From Linum tenue (taxonomy: Eukaryota > Streptophyta > Magnoliopsida > Malpighiales > Linaceae): a stretch of DNA of 64,000 bases. The stretch lies in assembly GCA_946122785.1 (NCBI GenBank), contig CAMGYJ010000004.1:23882188-23946187 (forward strand), in the 5' to 3' direction. The translations under genes were made by a program, and so were the position numbers. How positions within the stretch are numbered: position 1 is the stretch's first letter; each line of letters starts with the position of its first letter. This document shows, one piece after another, positions 1 through 11,999 of the stretch. The notes under the pieces are model-generated. The model was not told where the DNA came from. It searched no databases and was given only the letters and a program-made list of their open reading frames with translations.

Positions 1-1679
1 TTTTGATTTAAAATTATTAAATAAAGTCAATTTGTTATTTTAAAAGTGGTTTGGGTTGCTCCGGAGTAACCGATTTTTGGTTCGAGTTAAGGTTTGGTTT
101 TTGAAAAAGGTTGGGATGTTACATACGGGAGGTTAGAACCGGTGTTTGAACGACCATAACTGGTGAGGGATTAGCACGGCATACCGGGTTTGTCGTATCA
201 CGATAATTATATTGATGATTAGAATTGACCTAGGTGAACTAGAATGGCATGATTAGGGGTGTATGAACTTAAGTGCTATATGTTGAACCCTGGACTGTTG
301 TATGATATTATTGACTTGCCCTAATCGATATGGACCTTGTTGATGCTGATGATTGCATACATGTTGCCATTTGTGGCTTAATTGTTGATATGACTTCATG
401 GTTGTTCGATCAGGTGTTTTGACATGATGTGATATTGTGGTTGTATTTGGATTCGCAAGTGGGGGAAATAAACTTCCCAGGGTGATATTATGATGTTTCA
501 AGGAGGATGACTTGCACGAGGGTTTATCCCGAGGAAGTGCAACTATACGACTCCTGGTTTACCTAGGTTGAGCCAATTATGGTCAGGTCAAATACATGTG
601 CAAGTAACGAATTATGATTAAGCAAGATGAGATATGAATCATGTATAAGGATACCAAATATGAGTGTTGTGGTCTCACGGTCAACTACATAGTAATTAGG
701 GCTCCCTATGCTATTTCTCTATTATGATATGTATGATAGTCACACCTCTTGTGTGGTGGTGACTGAAGATTTCTTACGAGATATGACCACACCCAGAGCG
801 GTGTCGGGGTATGACTACCCCCATAGTGGTGTGGGGTATGTATGACTACATCCAACGGGATGTGGGGTATGTTTCCCGGGAGAGTTATTAGCATGGGAGT
901 AGCCAGGTGCCTATAAGTAAAACATGATAAGACGCATATGCATAAATCAAGGTGGTTGAGTCTTTTGCCCATTGGGATATGAGGATGGCTGAGGTCCAAT
1001 CCTAGTGTTTTGGCTTGATTGCTAGATGTATGGTAGGGGTATGCTTTGTTATGAACTCACGATGCAATGATTGTCTCACTCAACCATGAGCTGACCCTCT
1101 TTTATCCTTTTTCTCTGCTTATGCCATGTGTAAGCAGATCATCATCAGCAGCAGCAGTAGATAGGTGTATAGGTGGGAGCTGAGCAAGAGTTGAAGGCAA
1201 GATGAGGTATGGTCTTCAACTATTTTGTGCTTGGACTACTACTCGGGATTTTGGCCACTAATCCATACCCTTTTGTAAAAAATGTTTTGAGAACTTTTTC
1301 ATGTACATACTAGCTTCTGATGTAGTGTGAGATATCCACAGGTGTAGAAAGTTGATAAATGTGTATATTTGTGTAATTATGTAAGTTGTGACGATTATGA
1401 CATGTATCAGTATGGTATGTAGTTGTATAGAATGAAACTGTGACTATGGCTATGAAAAGTCAATGCATATGGTTGTGACTATATATGTTTGTCTATGGAT
1501 GCATCTACTCAGATGAATTCTTTTGCAGGATTAGACGCAAGAACTGTTAGCCCATTACGCTAGTAGTTCATGTCGAAATTTTATTGGTTGATTTGTGGTA
1601 ATTAATGTAACACCAGTTTCAAATTCCGCTGCAATTGTATGAACATTATGATTAGGCAAAACGTACAAGGTAGGGTGTT
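1..1679 (+). repeat. 3' part of an LTR (Del/Tekay-like family), continuing off the window
   Basis: No sustained coding frame is visible. The stretch from about 121 to 1,000 is clearly homologous to the reverse strand of 31,595-32,525; for example the words accggtgtttgaacgacc, aaacttcccagggt and cccgaggaagtgcaac occur in both. It ends at about 1,679 with agggtgttac, a common terminus of plant Ty3/gypsy LTRs, and directly abuts a different LTR family. The part 720-870 has imperfect short repeats around tgtggt/gtgtggggtatg. The family assignment is by general appearance only; the repeat identity itself is well supported. Confidence 0.6.
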
Positions 1680-2660
1680 ACAAAAACACGGCCGTGTTTT
1701 TGGGCTTAGAGGCCATGTTTTTGCACCTGTGCGGGTTTTATTGGAGAGGAGCTCATATTTTGAAGGAGACGAATATTTGAGCAGAAAACAGAGTCTTAGA
1801 GAGAGAAAGTGCGAAGAACAAACCCTAGGAGCTATTTGGTGTGGATTTCTCACCATTGAAGCCCAGATTGCATCCCGAGGAGTGAAGATTAACATCCCAG
1901 AGCAGATTCTTCCCATTGTTATGAGTATGACTGCTTTGTATTCTGTTTTCCTCTCTTTCTATGGAGTAGAACTTTCTCTCACTTGGGTATGAAGAACCCT
2001 AGTTCCATGAGTTAGGGATCTTGATTGTAAGGACGTTTGGATTGATATACTGCTTGATTATAATCGATTGAGGCATGTTTATTGAGTCAATTGAAGCTTG
2101 ATCAACTTTTCTTGATTTCTGCTGCAACCTGAGATAGATAGAATCTGATTAGGTTCTTAGAGTTTCCTCAATCGGTAGTAGTGAATTGATTATACGAGAG
2201 TTAATCGATTCACTGTTTTGTACTCGAATCCAATTCCAGTAGTGGAAATCTGTGTTTATTGCCTCGGTAGTCTATCTCGGTGAAGGCTGGTCGCCTGCCT
2301 GTTAGTCTGTCTGAGAGGGCTTGGTCAGCTTAAGAGATTCGAAGCTACTACTGGATCTTCCGCATTTTAATCAACAGTAATTTAACCAAAGGTAATTATA
2401 ACTTTGACCTAACTAAGGAGCTAGGGGGACTCATTCTCGAGTGACTCTTCCCTTGCTTAAGAACTTCAAACCATTTCCTGCTTTCTTACTGCTTTTCATT
2501 ACAATCACTCTCACTAAATTTAGTCCCGCTAGATAATAGATAATCACAGAGTAGGCAGTAGATCTAGACCACGGGTTGATCAATTGAACTTGCCACTATT
2601 TTGCATTTTCAGATTGCCATTACACTTGGTCGCAGTTTGGTGTTGTGTCATAGCGTGTCA
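1680..2660 (+). repeat. Truncated LTR, Athila/Tat-like family B
   Basis: The segment is near-identical over long stretches to the complete LTR at 28,645-29,825, for example cccagagcagattcttcccatt, ttggtcgcagtttggtgttg and the end gcgtgtca. The first part of the LTR is missing: the sequence starts inside the GGCC-palindrome region (aacacggccgtgttttt at about 1,685) straight after the end of another LTR. It terminates at gtgtca (2,655-2,660), but no tRNA-Asp-type primer site follows, unlike the copy at 29,826. This suggests a 3' LTR or a rearranged fragment. Confidence 0.7.
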
Positions 2661-3059
2661 ATGATCTTGAATGGTCATCCAACTAAAAGGAGCGGAATTA
2701 TACTTAGCTCAAAGGCATAAAAGAAAGGCACTACGTGGGAGGCAACCCATGTCTGGCGTCAAACTTAATGATCTTAAACAAAAATACGATTGAGGAGACA
2801 ACCCGGATTTCTTTCTTTTTGTTTTGATTTTCAATTGTAATTTTTGTGAAAATTTTGAGTGTATCATTGGAGGATGCTTATTACAAGTTTTTATCCTTTG
2901 GATAGGTGATACAATTCAAAAAGATATGTTTGAAAGAGTTCTTCGAAAAGAAAGGATTCAATGGAGAATGGATATGCAAAATTCACTTTTGTACTATCCA
3001 TGTAAGTGAACTAACGTGAAAATGCAAGAAACCAACGAAAATTAGGTTAACTAATCACG
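2661..3059 (+). mobile_element. Remnant of the end of pol and post-pol box of an Athila-like element
   Basis: 2,700-2,790 reads tagctcaaaggcataaaag, then gtgggaggcaaccca (735-749 of this kilobase), then a U-rich stretch. The same arrangement appears at 11,600-11,760 and, on the minus strand, near 43,417-43,432. In plant Athila/Tat elements this box lies directly after the pol stop codon. Almost nothing of pol itself is left. The remaining bases up to 3,059 hold only a short open frame (2,824-3,009) with no recognisable product. Confidence 0.55.
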
Positions 3060-4960
3060 ACGGCTACTTGACGGGTCCGAATGCCACTCCCTTAAAAACC
3101 TAAATTTTCATCTCTTCCCTCATTTCCCACTTCATTAAATCACTTCAATTCTATCTCATCAAAACCGACCCCTTCATTCCCCTTCTTCTTTTAAAATTTT
3201 CTCCCAAATTCTCAAACTTCCAATCACCTAATCCATCTAGAACTCAAAATTTGAGCCTCAACCTATCCATTACCAAATAAACAAAGTCCAAAAAAATTTC
3301 ATCGACACCACAATCACCTAGCCGCCACCACTTTCTCTCTCTTCTTTCGTCAAGTTTTGTGATTTTTGTTGTTAATTCTTCAATCCAAGTAAGTATCATG
3401 ATCTTTAGCCGAACTAATTAGGAGCTTAAATCATTATTTTTTAGCTTTAATTGAGTATTCCATGTTTAGAATTGTATTTTAGCATTAATGGGCCATAATT
3501 GATGCTTCATTAATAATTGATGATAGTTAGTGTGTTTACCATGTGATTTACGGATGCTCTGACTTTTAAATGTTTTCAAAATTTTGGGATTGTTGAAATT
3601 TAGCATAGGTAATGTCAAAATTTCTTAAAATATGGCGTTATTCTCATATGATGAACACATTTTTCGACATTTTGATGCTTAATGAATTGATAGTTGGATT
3701 GAATGTGATTATACTTGTGCCAACTACTACAATAACAATGAATATACCATTTCATGATCATATGAATTATGATCCTCAATGCATGTTGGATTAGGATAGA
3801 TGGTTTTATTAATTTCTACCTTTATGAGCTTTGATATTTTCAATTCTTATGTGCTTTAATGATTTAAGAGATTAGATGAGCATGCCATGGTGTACTATAT
3901 TCTAACGAATGTGTATCTTAAGATGTTCAAATAGTTAGCTTATAGTGGAAGCTTTTTTGAAGTCTGTGGTGAGTTCCACTTTCTCATTTAGCTGTTTATA
4001 TAATACAGGATGAAGAAATCATTCGAAAGATTCATAAGACATCACAAAGATAAGAATGGAGATAAAGGTGCATCCTCATCTCGTCGAGTGACCGGTACAG
4101 ATTCATCCATCTCATCTCTAGCGAGAGAATTGCGCAACTATCACCTGATAGTAGGATATCAAAGAGCCAGAGTGGGAAGATGCACCAAGAGGTTTAGAAG
4201 CTAGTGGAGGTGGCAATGGAGACTGATGAAGAGATTAAGATAGGTGAGCCAACAAGAATTTTTTCATCCACTGTCTAGTTTCATCCAGACAAAAAAGGAC
4301 GAAAGTAGAGAACTGAGATATAGCCAAAATGGAGGCCCAAAGAGAGATCATTTGGGAGGAGTTCTTCTAGTACTAGGGTTGGGGAGCCAGCATTCGAGAT
4401 AGATTGGCCCAGGCTGCCTTAGTGGAGCTATTCAGCATCAAGGGGGAAATTATTAATGTGTGGATACGAGAGTTCTTGGGGATAGGCACAACAGCTTCGC
4501 GGTAAAGCTAGATATTCCTCTCTATCATTACACGAGAGGAGCACATTCTGAAGATTTTCTTGGGAGATCTTGGAATAAGGCGGGCCAATCTCAATGCATC
4601 ACTAAGTTGTGGAGGAGGATTTTGAGGAAGAAGGATGTTAACTTTGTTGTTGGATATCTTTATCCCACCAACATTTGTGACTTATGGTTGAGGTTCGTGC
4701 ATTATTTCCACTGAACCAGCTTCCACATGAGATCAAGGAGCGATGGCGAGAAGGTTACGACGACAAACATGATGATCTACCATTCGCATATAAAAAATTG
4801 GTGGCTACATCGAGGATGGATAGTGGTGGACTATCTCAAGAGATCAACAGGTCTATCATCTCATCGAGTACTTACAAATGGAAACTACATTTGCACAGTA
4901 GCCTAGTACATTGACGGGAATCATAAGGAGTTTGCTTTCACTATTAACTAAAATATGAAA
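3060..4960 (+). pseudogene. Accessory (ATHILA ORF1/env-like) gene, copy A, decayed, with leader intron
   Basis: A pyrimidine-rich leader (3,090-3,385) is followed by a plausible donor (ccaa|gtaagt, GT at 3,389) and an acceptor (atacag|gATG, AG at 4,007-4,008), giving a 620-base putative intron. The start codon at 4,010 begins MKKSFERFIRHHKDKNG and the frame stops at 4,204. Downstream frames 4,450-4,714 and 4,684-4,914 continue in other registers (IREFLGDRHNSFAVKLDIPL and similar), so the ORF is frameshifted. Copy B at 12,000-13,900 has the same order: leader, intron, a basic start (MTKFFKKLTRTSG) and then a REFLASFSIKKG-like block. The position after the pol box and the REFL block resemble the plant ATHILA ORF-1 family; function is unknown. 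Confidence 0.45.
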
Positions 4961-6840
4961 CATTAGCTCTATCCACTATCTATATGTTTTTGTTTTGTGT
5001 GTTCTTATTTAGAATATCCTTAAAAATAACGAAGGGGGGCTACTATTAACATATAATATGTATATTCTTCGATTAAGAACGAAAAATGAGGTAAACAATT
5101 TTAATCCTTTCATTGCACACCTATATTATATTCCACTAAGGACAATGACATGTTTAAAGTGTATGGTGGAAGTGTGTTGTGATGCTTTGCTTTGTTATGC
5201 TTTATACATGTTATATGTTTAGTTGGTTCAATTTCAAAATTTTATCCGTTGCTAGTAGTTATGTTATCCATGTGATATTTTTTCTTAAATTACTAAAGAT
5301 GTATTTTCTATCAATTGACTTTATTAGTCATCCCTACAAGTAGCATGTTCACTGCTCATCTTACTTCGATCAATGAACTTAGGGATTTAACTTAATCTAG
5401 TGAGGCTAGTTTAGTAACTATGAAGTATGGGATAGTCAATGAGATGCTATGATTATGTTAGCATGTTTTGAATGTTATGATATTTAGTTCATTATAGATT
5501 TCTAATTATACATTGAGTCTCTACTTTTCAAAAGCTTTTTTCATAGTGTGAACTGTACCTTTTATCAAATTTAAAAACTACCTATCTATACATGATTGTA
5601 TCATGTGAAATTTTTCATGCTATGCTAGAAATAAAATGTGGGATAACCCCAGACATCCATTCATTGCACAAAATTAGGTTTTCGAGAGATACTAGTTGAC
5701 TTTTCAGTGACCATGTTCGATGCTAGTTCCTCTCTAGTACAAGTAAAATTTACACCAGTTAAGTAGATAGCCAAATTGAGGATATGTATTTAAGGGCTTG
5801 GATAAAGCTTCCGATACCCATTGGATTCATTAACCCTCCATACGGATTGAGGTATGGGAGTTGAAAGAAGTATTATGACATTGGTAGAGATACAAAACTG
5901 CTCTTGCTCAACTAATAAGGATCTAATGCTCTACTAAACCTCCTACACATGAAAAGGAAAAAAATAATGAAAAGAAAAGTCAAGAAATTGGAAAAATGTT
6001 TTGGTTGGAAGGAAAAAGTGTTAAAGGGTATGCCAAATGATGGTAGAAGCATTTCAAGTTCCTAATTGTTTTTCAAAAGTTTCACCCTATGTATTTTGAG
6101 ACTCATGTATGGTTAGTTGCTTATGATTGAGATGAGTATCTTGTTGTTGTTCTTCTATGTTGATGTGGTTCTAGTCTTCTATCGTGCTCTTGTTAACCTT
6201 GTAAGTCCCATATCCAATTTAATTCTATTCCATCCTCAATCATTTTTAAGCAAGCTAGCCAAATTTGAGGAGCTCAAATGACAAAAGTTGTTTGATTTGG
6301 TGAGCTAGCGACTACTGCTGCTAGGAAACGAAGCCAACCGGAATCTACGACGAAAGAGGGACGAAAGGTGAGGGATGGCCAGCCGAGGCATAGGCGCAAA
6401 GGATGGTTTGATCAGTTGGGAAGTTGAGCTCCACGAAATTGACAATGAGAAATGCTTGTTTGTTTAGCTGCAATCGTCATTTTTTATCGCAAAAGCTTGT
6501 TCAATGCAGTTGGGGGGAAAAACTAGTCAGAAACATCAACGAGCAAAGCTTGTTTTTTAATTTCTCCGTTTGGAGCTGGGGGAGGGCACAAGCATAGTTG
6601 TGCAAATCAAAGGACAGAACACACCTATTTTTTCTCCTGTTCAAAACAACATCGTTTTGTCGTCGAGTCAGAAACCAGAAAGTGTTTCGACCTGTTTTCC
6701 CCAGTTTTGACCGGCTACCGGCTAACCCTCAAAAGGGATTGTTGGATACCATTTTAATGCCCGGTACCTATCGCACCAGGTCCAAATGGACGGATTGAAA
6801 GGGGTTTGACAACCTTACACTAAAATTATAGTGTTTATCA
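4961..6840. other. Unassigned AT-rich DNA, probably retroelement-derived
   Basis: I see no convincing gene. Stretches such as 5,640-5,760 and 5,960-6,300 look like the poorly conserved 3' internal region of an LTR element. 6,300-6,800 is less AT-rich and has one 66-codon frame (6,598-6,798) with no recognisable motif. Around 6,822-6,842 the words aaaattatagtgtttatca resemble, on the minus strand, the TGATAA LTR start seen elsewhere in the window, but no partner could be found. Confidence 0.3.
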
Positions 6841-8611
6841 CTCCCATATTTGATACATTTTCCCTTTTACCAGTGCATCTTTAGTATATTTCGTTATACT
6901 TTAGGTAGAAACCAAAAATATATGATCAATATGCTTATAATATAACTAGAATGTGTTTTACTATCATTTTATGTTTTTTGTATTATTTTGTGCTTTTCAA
7001 GGTCAATCACACTCTAGGGTGATTTTGGATCAAGTTCGAGTATGGATAGGGACAATTAATAGAAGATCAAGGTGATTCGTCCACTAAGCAAAGCCAAATG
7101 GAGAGGAAGTGAAGTCTTCATGAAGTTGACATAAAAAGCCCAAGTGAGTCCATTGGCAAAATTTTAGCCCAAGCCTATACAGGAACCCGTGACAGCCTTG
7201 TGATGGTGCCAGCCGTAGCTAGGCCGAACCCATCAAGTCGTGTAGAAATTCCAGGGAGAGGTTACTTGTGGGCTAGTGACACTTTAAAATTAATATTGTA
7301 GACCCCCATATTATGACCAAAACTTATTGGGTTTCATACTTTTAATGTCATTATATCTTGAATTTGCTTTGTGATCAGTTAAAGTGCATTATAGTAACAT
7401 TATGCTTGCTTTTATGAATTTGATGCACTCTTGGTAGTTATCGTGTGTTTGCAGAGCATAGCTACCTTGTGGACCACTTTGGATGTGTTAAGGGACTTCT
7501 GGATTCGACTACTAGGAGCCAGAATTGGGAAAATGGAGAGAGGATAAAATGATGCCTGAAAAGGTGACCTAATAATTAAAATGTCGCCCTGAGCACCATT
7601 TTGAGTATCTTCTTGAAAGATTCTTTAAGGAATATGTTGTTCATGGTGGTTAAGCTAGAACAGATGGATTGGAACTCGAAGGCCCATCGTTAACCATCAT
7701 CTCTGCCCCAAGTCCCTAATAGAAAGTCTATCAATAGACTTCTAGGGGATATGAGCTTGGTAGCCAGTGATAGGACGTATTAGAGGGTCATTACTCTGTC
7801 GATAGAGTTACTCACCTAACTTAGACCGACAGGGGATGGCCAAATCGGTGGCCTAGTCTAAGAAATATCTATTCGGGGCGCCGATTCAGAGAACTCCTTG
7901 GGATCATTGTTTTGAATTATGAATCTTATGGATCTTGTCCCCATGTCTGGCTAGTTCCCTTCGTTGCATAGGTTTGTGAACCCTAGAGGTTTTTGACTAT
8001 GTATTCTCAATTTTGGCGTATATATAATTGACTTTATTTTTCCTATCATTTGTGTTTGATACCTTTATGTGATCTTTTATTGAATTGAATGAGAGCTTAA
8101 TTAGAGCTGGCATCTCTTTGTGGTGAAAGCATCGAAACCCTAGTCGTGTAGAACAAGATCAGATACAATTGTTATATATGATTAATCATCATTTGATATA
8201 ACAGCACGACATCTCAAGAGAGAAATCCACAGGGTCCATGTTGCCTACCAGATTTGGGCAAGAAGCCTCAGTGCAGGGTAAGATCAGATCATATAAAGAT
8301 CAAGCAACACATACGTTACTAGGATTGGGAGGACGAGCCATAGAACTCTAGGGAGAGGTTGCATGTGCAATACCTAATCCTCATTCTTTCTTTATCAGTT
8401 ATATATCTTTTTCCGCATTGTATTTTAATTTATTTTTTCTAAAACCAAAGGGAACTTCAACCCTGGAGGAACCTCAACCTCAACATTCGCATTTTCAAAC
8501 CATAGAAATCGTCCCTCGTTGCCTGAGCAAGTGGTTTTGAGAGAACCTAGGGAAATAAAATTATGACCTTATGGCCAGGTAAATTTGACCCCCTTACTAC
8601 AATTGTATCAA
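6841..8611 (+). repeat. Probable 5' LTR of the plus-strand gag-protease element (left edge unresolved)
   Basis: This lies directly upstream of a degenerate primer site and gag. 8,100-8,560 has the layout of the U5 part of the other Athila/Tat-like LTRs here (gaaccctag-like words, lists of aagatcagat, a TTTTTCCGCATTG stretch). The left boundary is not clear; homologous words start near 7,000-7,300. No open frame of note. Confidence 0.4.
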
Positions 8612-8633
8612 AATTTGATGTCGCTGCCAAGGA
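8612..8633 (+). promoter_or_regulatory. Degenerate tRNA-Asp-type primer binding site
   Basis: The sequence ttgatgtcgctgccaaggac aligns with ttggcgccgttgccggggac, the primer site seen intact at 29,831. It sits between the LTR-like region and gag, where the minus-strand primer tRNA of an Athila/Tat element would anneal. Several substitutions suggest it is no longer functional. Confidence 0.5.
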
Positions 8634-8935
8634 CTTCTCTTAACCACAGACAAGGATACGTTTTGTGTTCATTTTCTTTTCTTTTTGTTTATAGTTCTAG
8701 TTTTATTATTTCAATATCAATTTTGTTCTTAATTGTGCTATCAAGTCAGCATCTTATAATTTCCACAGGGGCAATCGGCGACTTAAGCGTCAAATTCTCT
8801 TGAATTTCAGTAGCAAAATCACCTATCTGGACATAACACTATCCCATAAGAGATCTTTGATTTATCCCCTTCTAAAGTGGCATACCCTATTCTATGCCGA
8901 CCCATAGCTTATCTTAGCCTCGGGAATATTGATAA

Positions 8936-9599
8936 TTGGTCTGTGTATGGCTTGACATACCTCCCGGTCCGAGACTTAGCCATAAGAATATATTCAAACT
9001 TTCCATGAACAATATATTAAAAGAAATGAAACCCTTTGGCGGAATTGCCAACGAGAATCCTTATGATCATCTCAAAAAGGTCCAAGCCTTATTTGGATAT
9101 GAGAGAATATGCCTCTTTGGCTATTCCCCTAGAGGAAGTGCAAAGAGGTGGTTCGATTACCTGCCTGATGAACTCTACGAGTGGGGAAAATTAACTCAAG
9201 TCTTCGTAGACAAGTACTTCCCATTGTAGAAAGATCACATGCTGATGTGCCGAATCCTAGAATTTATGCAAGGGGAGGCAGAACCACTCTATGAAGCGTG
9301 GCAACGGTACCAGCAGTGCATCAATGAACACATTAACCATGGATTCTACCCCCTCCAACTTGCACACACGTTTGCGAATGGGTTGAACCACAAATCAGAA
9401 TAGTTCATACATTTTATTTGTTGGAGTAATATATGGGAGGCTTCTAAGAATCAAACCTTAGAGAAGTCCACATATGTTGAAGAAGTATCTCGTAGCAGGG
9501 GAATGGATGGGACCAGTGGCAACAGATCCTGCCCAAAAGGACTAGGATTCAAAGAAAACCATTGCCCTGCTGGTGGTGTGACAACAATGATGATTTGAT
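8936..9599 (+). pseudogene. Retrotransposon gag (Athila/Tat-like), two in-frame stops
   Basis: The frame gives a typical plant Ty3/gypsy gag core: KPFGGIANENPYDHLKKVQA, then a SAKRWFDYLPDELYEWGKL block, then VDKYFPL. In full-length relatives this region reads roughly F-G-EDP-HL-F, AK-WL-LP and W--L---F--KYFP. A TAG at 9,227 interrupts it, but the same frame continues with GEAEPLYEAWQRYQQC and INHGFYPLQLAHTFANGL, the conserved E-LYEAW-R--- and L---F--GL segments, before another TAG and a final stop. Gag is the capsid/nucleocapsid precursor. The zinc-knuckle end is not visible. The two stop codons make it a pseudogene; identification is firm, activity unlikely. Confidence 0.85.
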
Positions 9600-10640
9600 C
9601 CTTAACCAGAGACCTTAGTCATCCAAAACAAGGTTGTCACCTAATCAAAGGACTCCAACTATGCCATCACCGCTGGTCAAAATTCTTGACATACTTACTA
9701 ATGACTTAAGCGAAGAAAAGAGAAAGGCGATAGGATTGAGGCCGCATCACCTTGGCCCTTCTCATTCATGGACAATAGTGCCTCAGGAAAACAAGGAGTC
9801 AATTGGGGAATTAAAATACCATCTTGCTCTAATCGCGGAGGAGCTCGCCCTATTGTAAGTTGGACTAGTCGATGCCACTCGAGCACAAAATCATGATATG
9901 GAGCCAATCCACTAGTCAGACCCAGAACCCAGTGTCATTGTGGAGGAAATCAAAGCTACCGAATGGGCTGGAAGCAATGCCATGAGCACAAATTATGGAG
10001 CAAAAATAGCCTGATTTTCCTTTTCAAGATGTGCCATAACACTCTCAAAATCCGACACAGGCTCCTTCAGGCATTTGTCACGGTGGAAAAAATATAGGAA
10101 TTAAGAAACAACACAAAACTGGATACCCAAATGGACAATGGTCCTGCATAATACCCTTGTTCTATTTGCATTAACCTTCCATACAATTTTTTGCGGTCAT
10201 TACATGAAGAAAGGACACATTTATGCTAAGGATCGTTCAAGGGAAGTAAATCTCAAAACGGTGCCAGTTTTAGCCATTAGGGATGCCATTTGGGTATAGG
10301 CCACTGAAATTTGAAAATTTGGGGCACATCTAATTTTGGTCAGCTTAAGACTCATGTGAGACCTCTTAATCTGTTCCTTTTCTGGTGCTGGTAAGGATGG
10401 TAAGATCTACTCCTCAAGGAAAACGAAAAAGGAAGTAAAATCTACTCCTTATGGAACAAGTTATTTCCTTGTATGTATTCGCCTCTTGTACCTCTGGTTC
10501 GTACTTCATCATTCATAACACGAGAGGAGGAGCTTGAGGTCTTAACGGGAAAGCATGAAAACCCTTCAAACTATGAGGGCAAAACTTATGGCAAAGAGGG
10601 AGAAATTATGTCCAATTTTTCACCGGTGATATCGTTTTTA
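9600..10640 (+). mobile_element. Degraded gag C-terminus to protease linker
   Basis: Short open frames (9,634-9,858 and 10,473-10,694) are in gag-linker style but have no diagnostic motif. This is the usual place of the gag tail and variable linker in Athila/Tat elements. Nothing else was recognised. Confidence 0.4.
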
Positions 10641-10649
10641 GCGAAAGGC

Positions 10650-11233
10650 ATAATCACGAAAAGCCTAACCCCAAAAGTACCATCACTAATTTAATCACTG
10701 TTGTGGACAAAGACGAAGCAACATTGCTTATCTCAGATGAAATATTGGGGATGTCTGACCCGATACTAGCTATGAAAGCCCTAGTGCACAAGGAAGAACC
10801 ACCGAATCTAGCTTCACCAAAGCATACCCCTACAGATCTGTCTCCGAATGTGCGCATAAACAAAATATACAAAATGTCTTACCTCGGTGGATTTAACATC
10901 CCTTGTAAACTTCATGGATGCTATACGCTAGAAGTATTAATCGAGACAGGCACGAGCATAAACGTCATGCCAACCAGAACCTACAAGGAACTAGGAGGTG
11001 ATGAGGTGGAGCCATCATCAATCAGTATCCAACTAGTCTATGGCTCCGTTTGTTATGCCAGTGACTTGCTACGTGATTTGGAGGTCTCCTTAAGACCTCT
11101 GATCTTCATGTGTGACTTCGCCGTAATGGATATGCCTTCTCACTAAACGTGCTCCGTCATTCTGGGTGACACCTTTCTTGCCTCTTCTATGATATTGATT
11201 GACGTCCCAACACAAAAAAAACATATTTAAGGT
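10650..11233 (+). pseudogene. Retrotransposon aspartic protease, active-site mutated
   Basis: The frame from 10,703 includes FNIPCKLHGCYTLEVLIETG, then TSINVMPTRTYKELG, and after an in-frame TAA at 11,144 it continues SVILGDTFLASSMILIDV. Relatives read IPC-I----ALIDTGASINVMP and later PIILGRPFLATS-ALIDV. So the protease fold segments are in order, but the catalytic D of the D-[ST]-G motif is E here (ETG) and a stop splits the domain. In a working element this enzyme processes the Gag-Pol polyprotein. No reverse transcriptase follows. Confidence 0.85.
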
Positions 11234-11999
11234 AGGAAGCTTGGAGCATTTCATACTCATTCCATGACCCATCGATGATAGATATCTTTTTTCAACAGCG
11301 AGTCAACTGACGACCTCATCAACACCCCACAAGACGATGAGGATGACCTAACCCCTATTCTGGGAGTAGAATCACCTAATATTCTAATATAGGCAGGACC
11401 ATATGGGGATTTCTTCAAAGCTTCCCTTCATAAAGAACTCTTGTTAGACGCGCAGGATCAACAAGATCACTCAAAAAGAATGATCCTAACGCAAGAATCT
11501 CTACCACCTGATGGATTTTTCATCCACCCGCATGAATTCTTCAATGGACTATATAAGAAGAAGTCTCATAGTTGCAATGGTTGGCGCTTCGATTAATTCA
11601 ACTACTTTGCCTAGCTCAAAGGCGTAAAAGAAGGAGTGCTTCATCAGAGGCATCCCTTGTGTTGGTCTAACTTAAAGACGTTAAACAAAAGTAATACAGA
11701 GAGAGCCATGATTTTTGTTTTATTTTTCGTTGTTATTTTTTGAAGGATTGGTCATTCAACAAAAAAAGGCTTTTGATTTAGTTAGTTGAATTGTGGATTC
11801 CAGCAATTTCGCATACTACTGGATGAATGCTCATAGTCAGATACATCTTGCATCTGCTATTTTCAGCTTTTCCTATGCTATTTATCGTCTGCCCATGCAT
11901 CGGAACATCATTAAAACCAATTCCAAGCTATACAGCCAGGTGGGGCAACCAAAAAATGTCAAACCAAAAATGGCATCCAAAATGGCGCTCATTGCTGCA
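11234..11999 (+). mobile_element. Collapsed pol region ending in the post-pol box
   Basis: Only about 360 bases separate the protease end from the end-of-pol signature (tagctcaaaggcgtaaaag, 11,610-11,630, followed by a relic of the gaggcaaccca box at about 11,645). A complete pol would need some 3 kb for RT, RNase H and integrase, and no frame shows their motifs. This is therefore an internally deleted, non-autonomous element. Confidence 0.6.
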
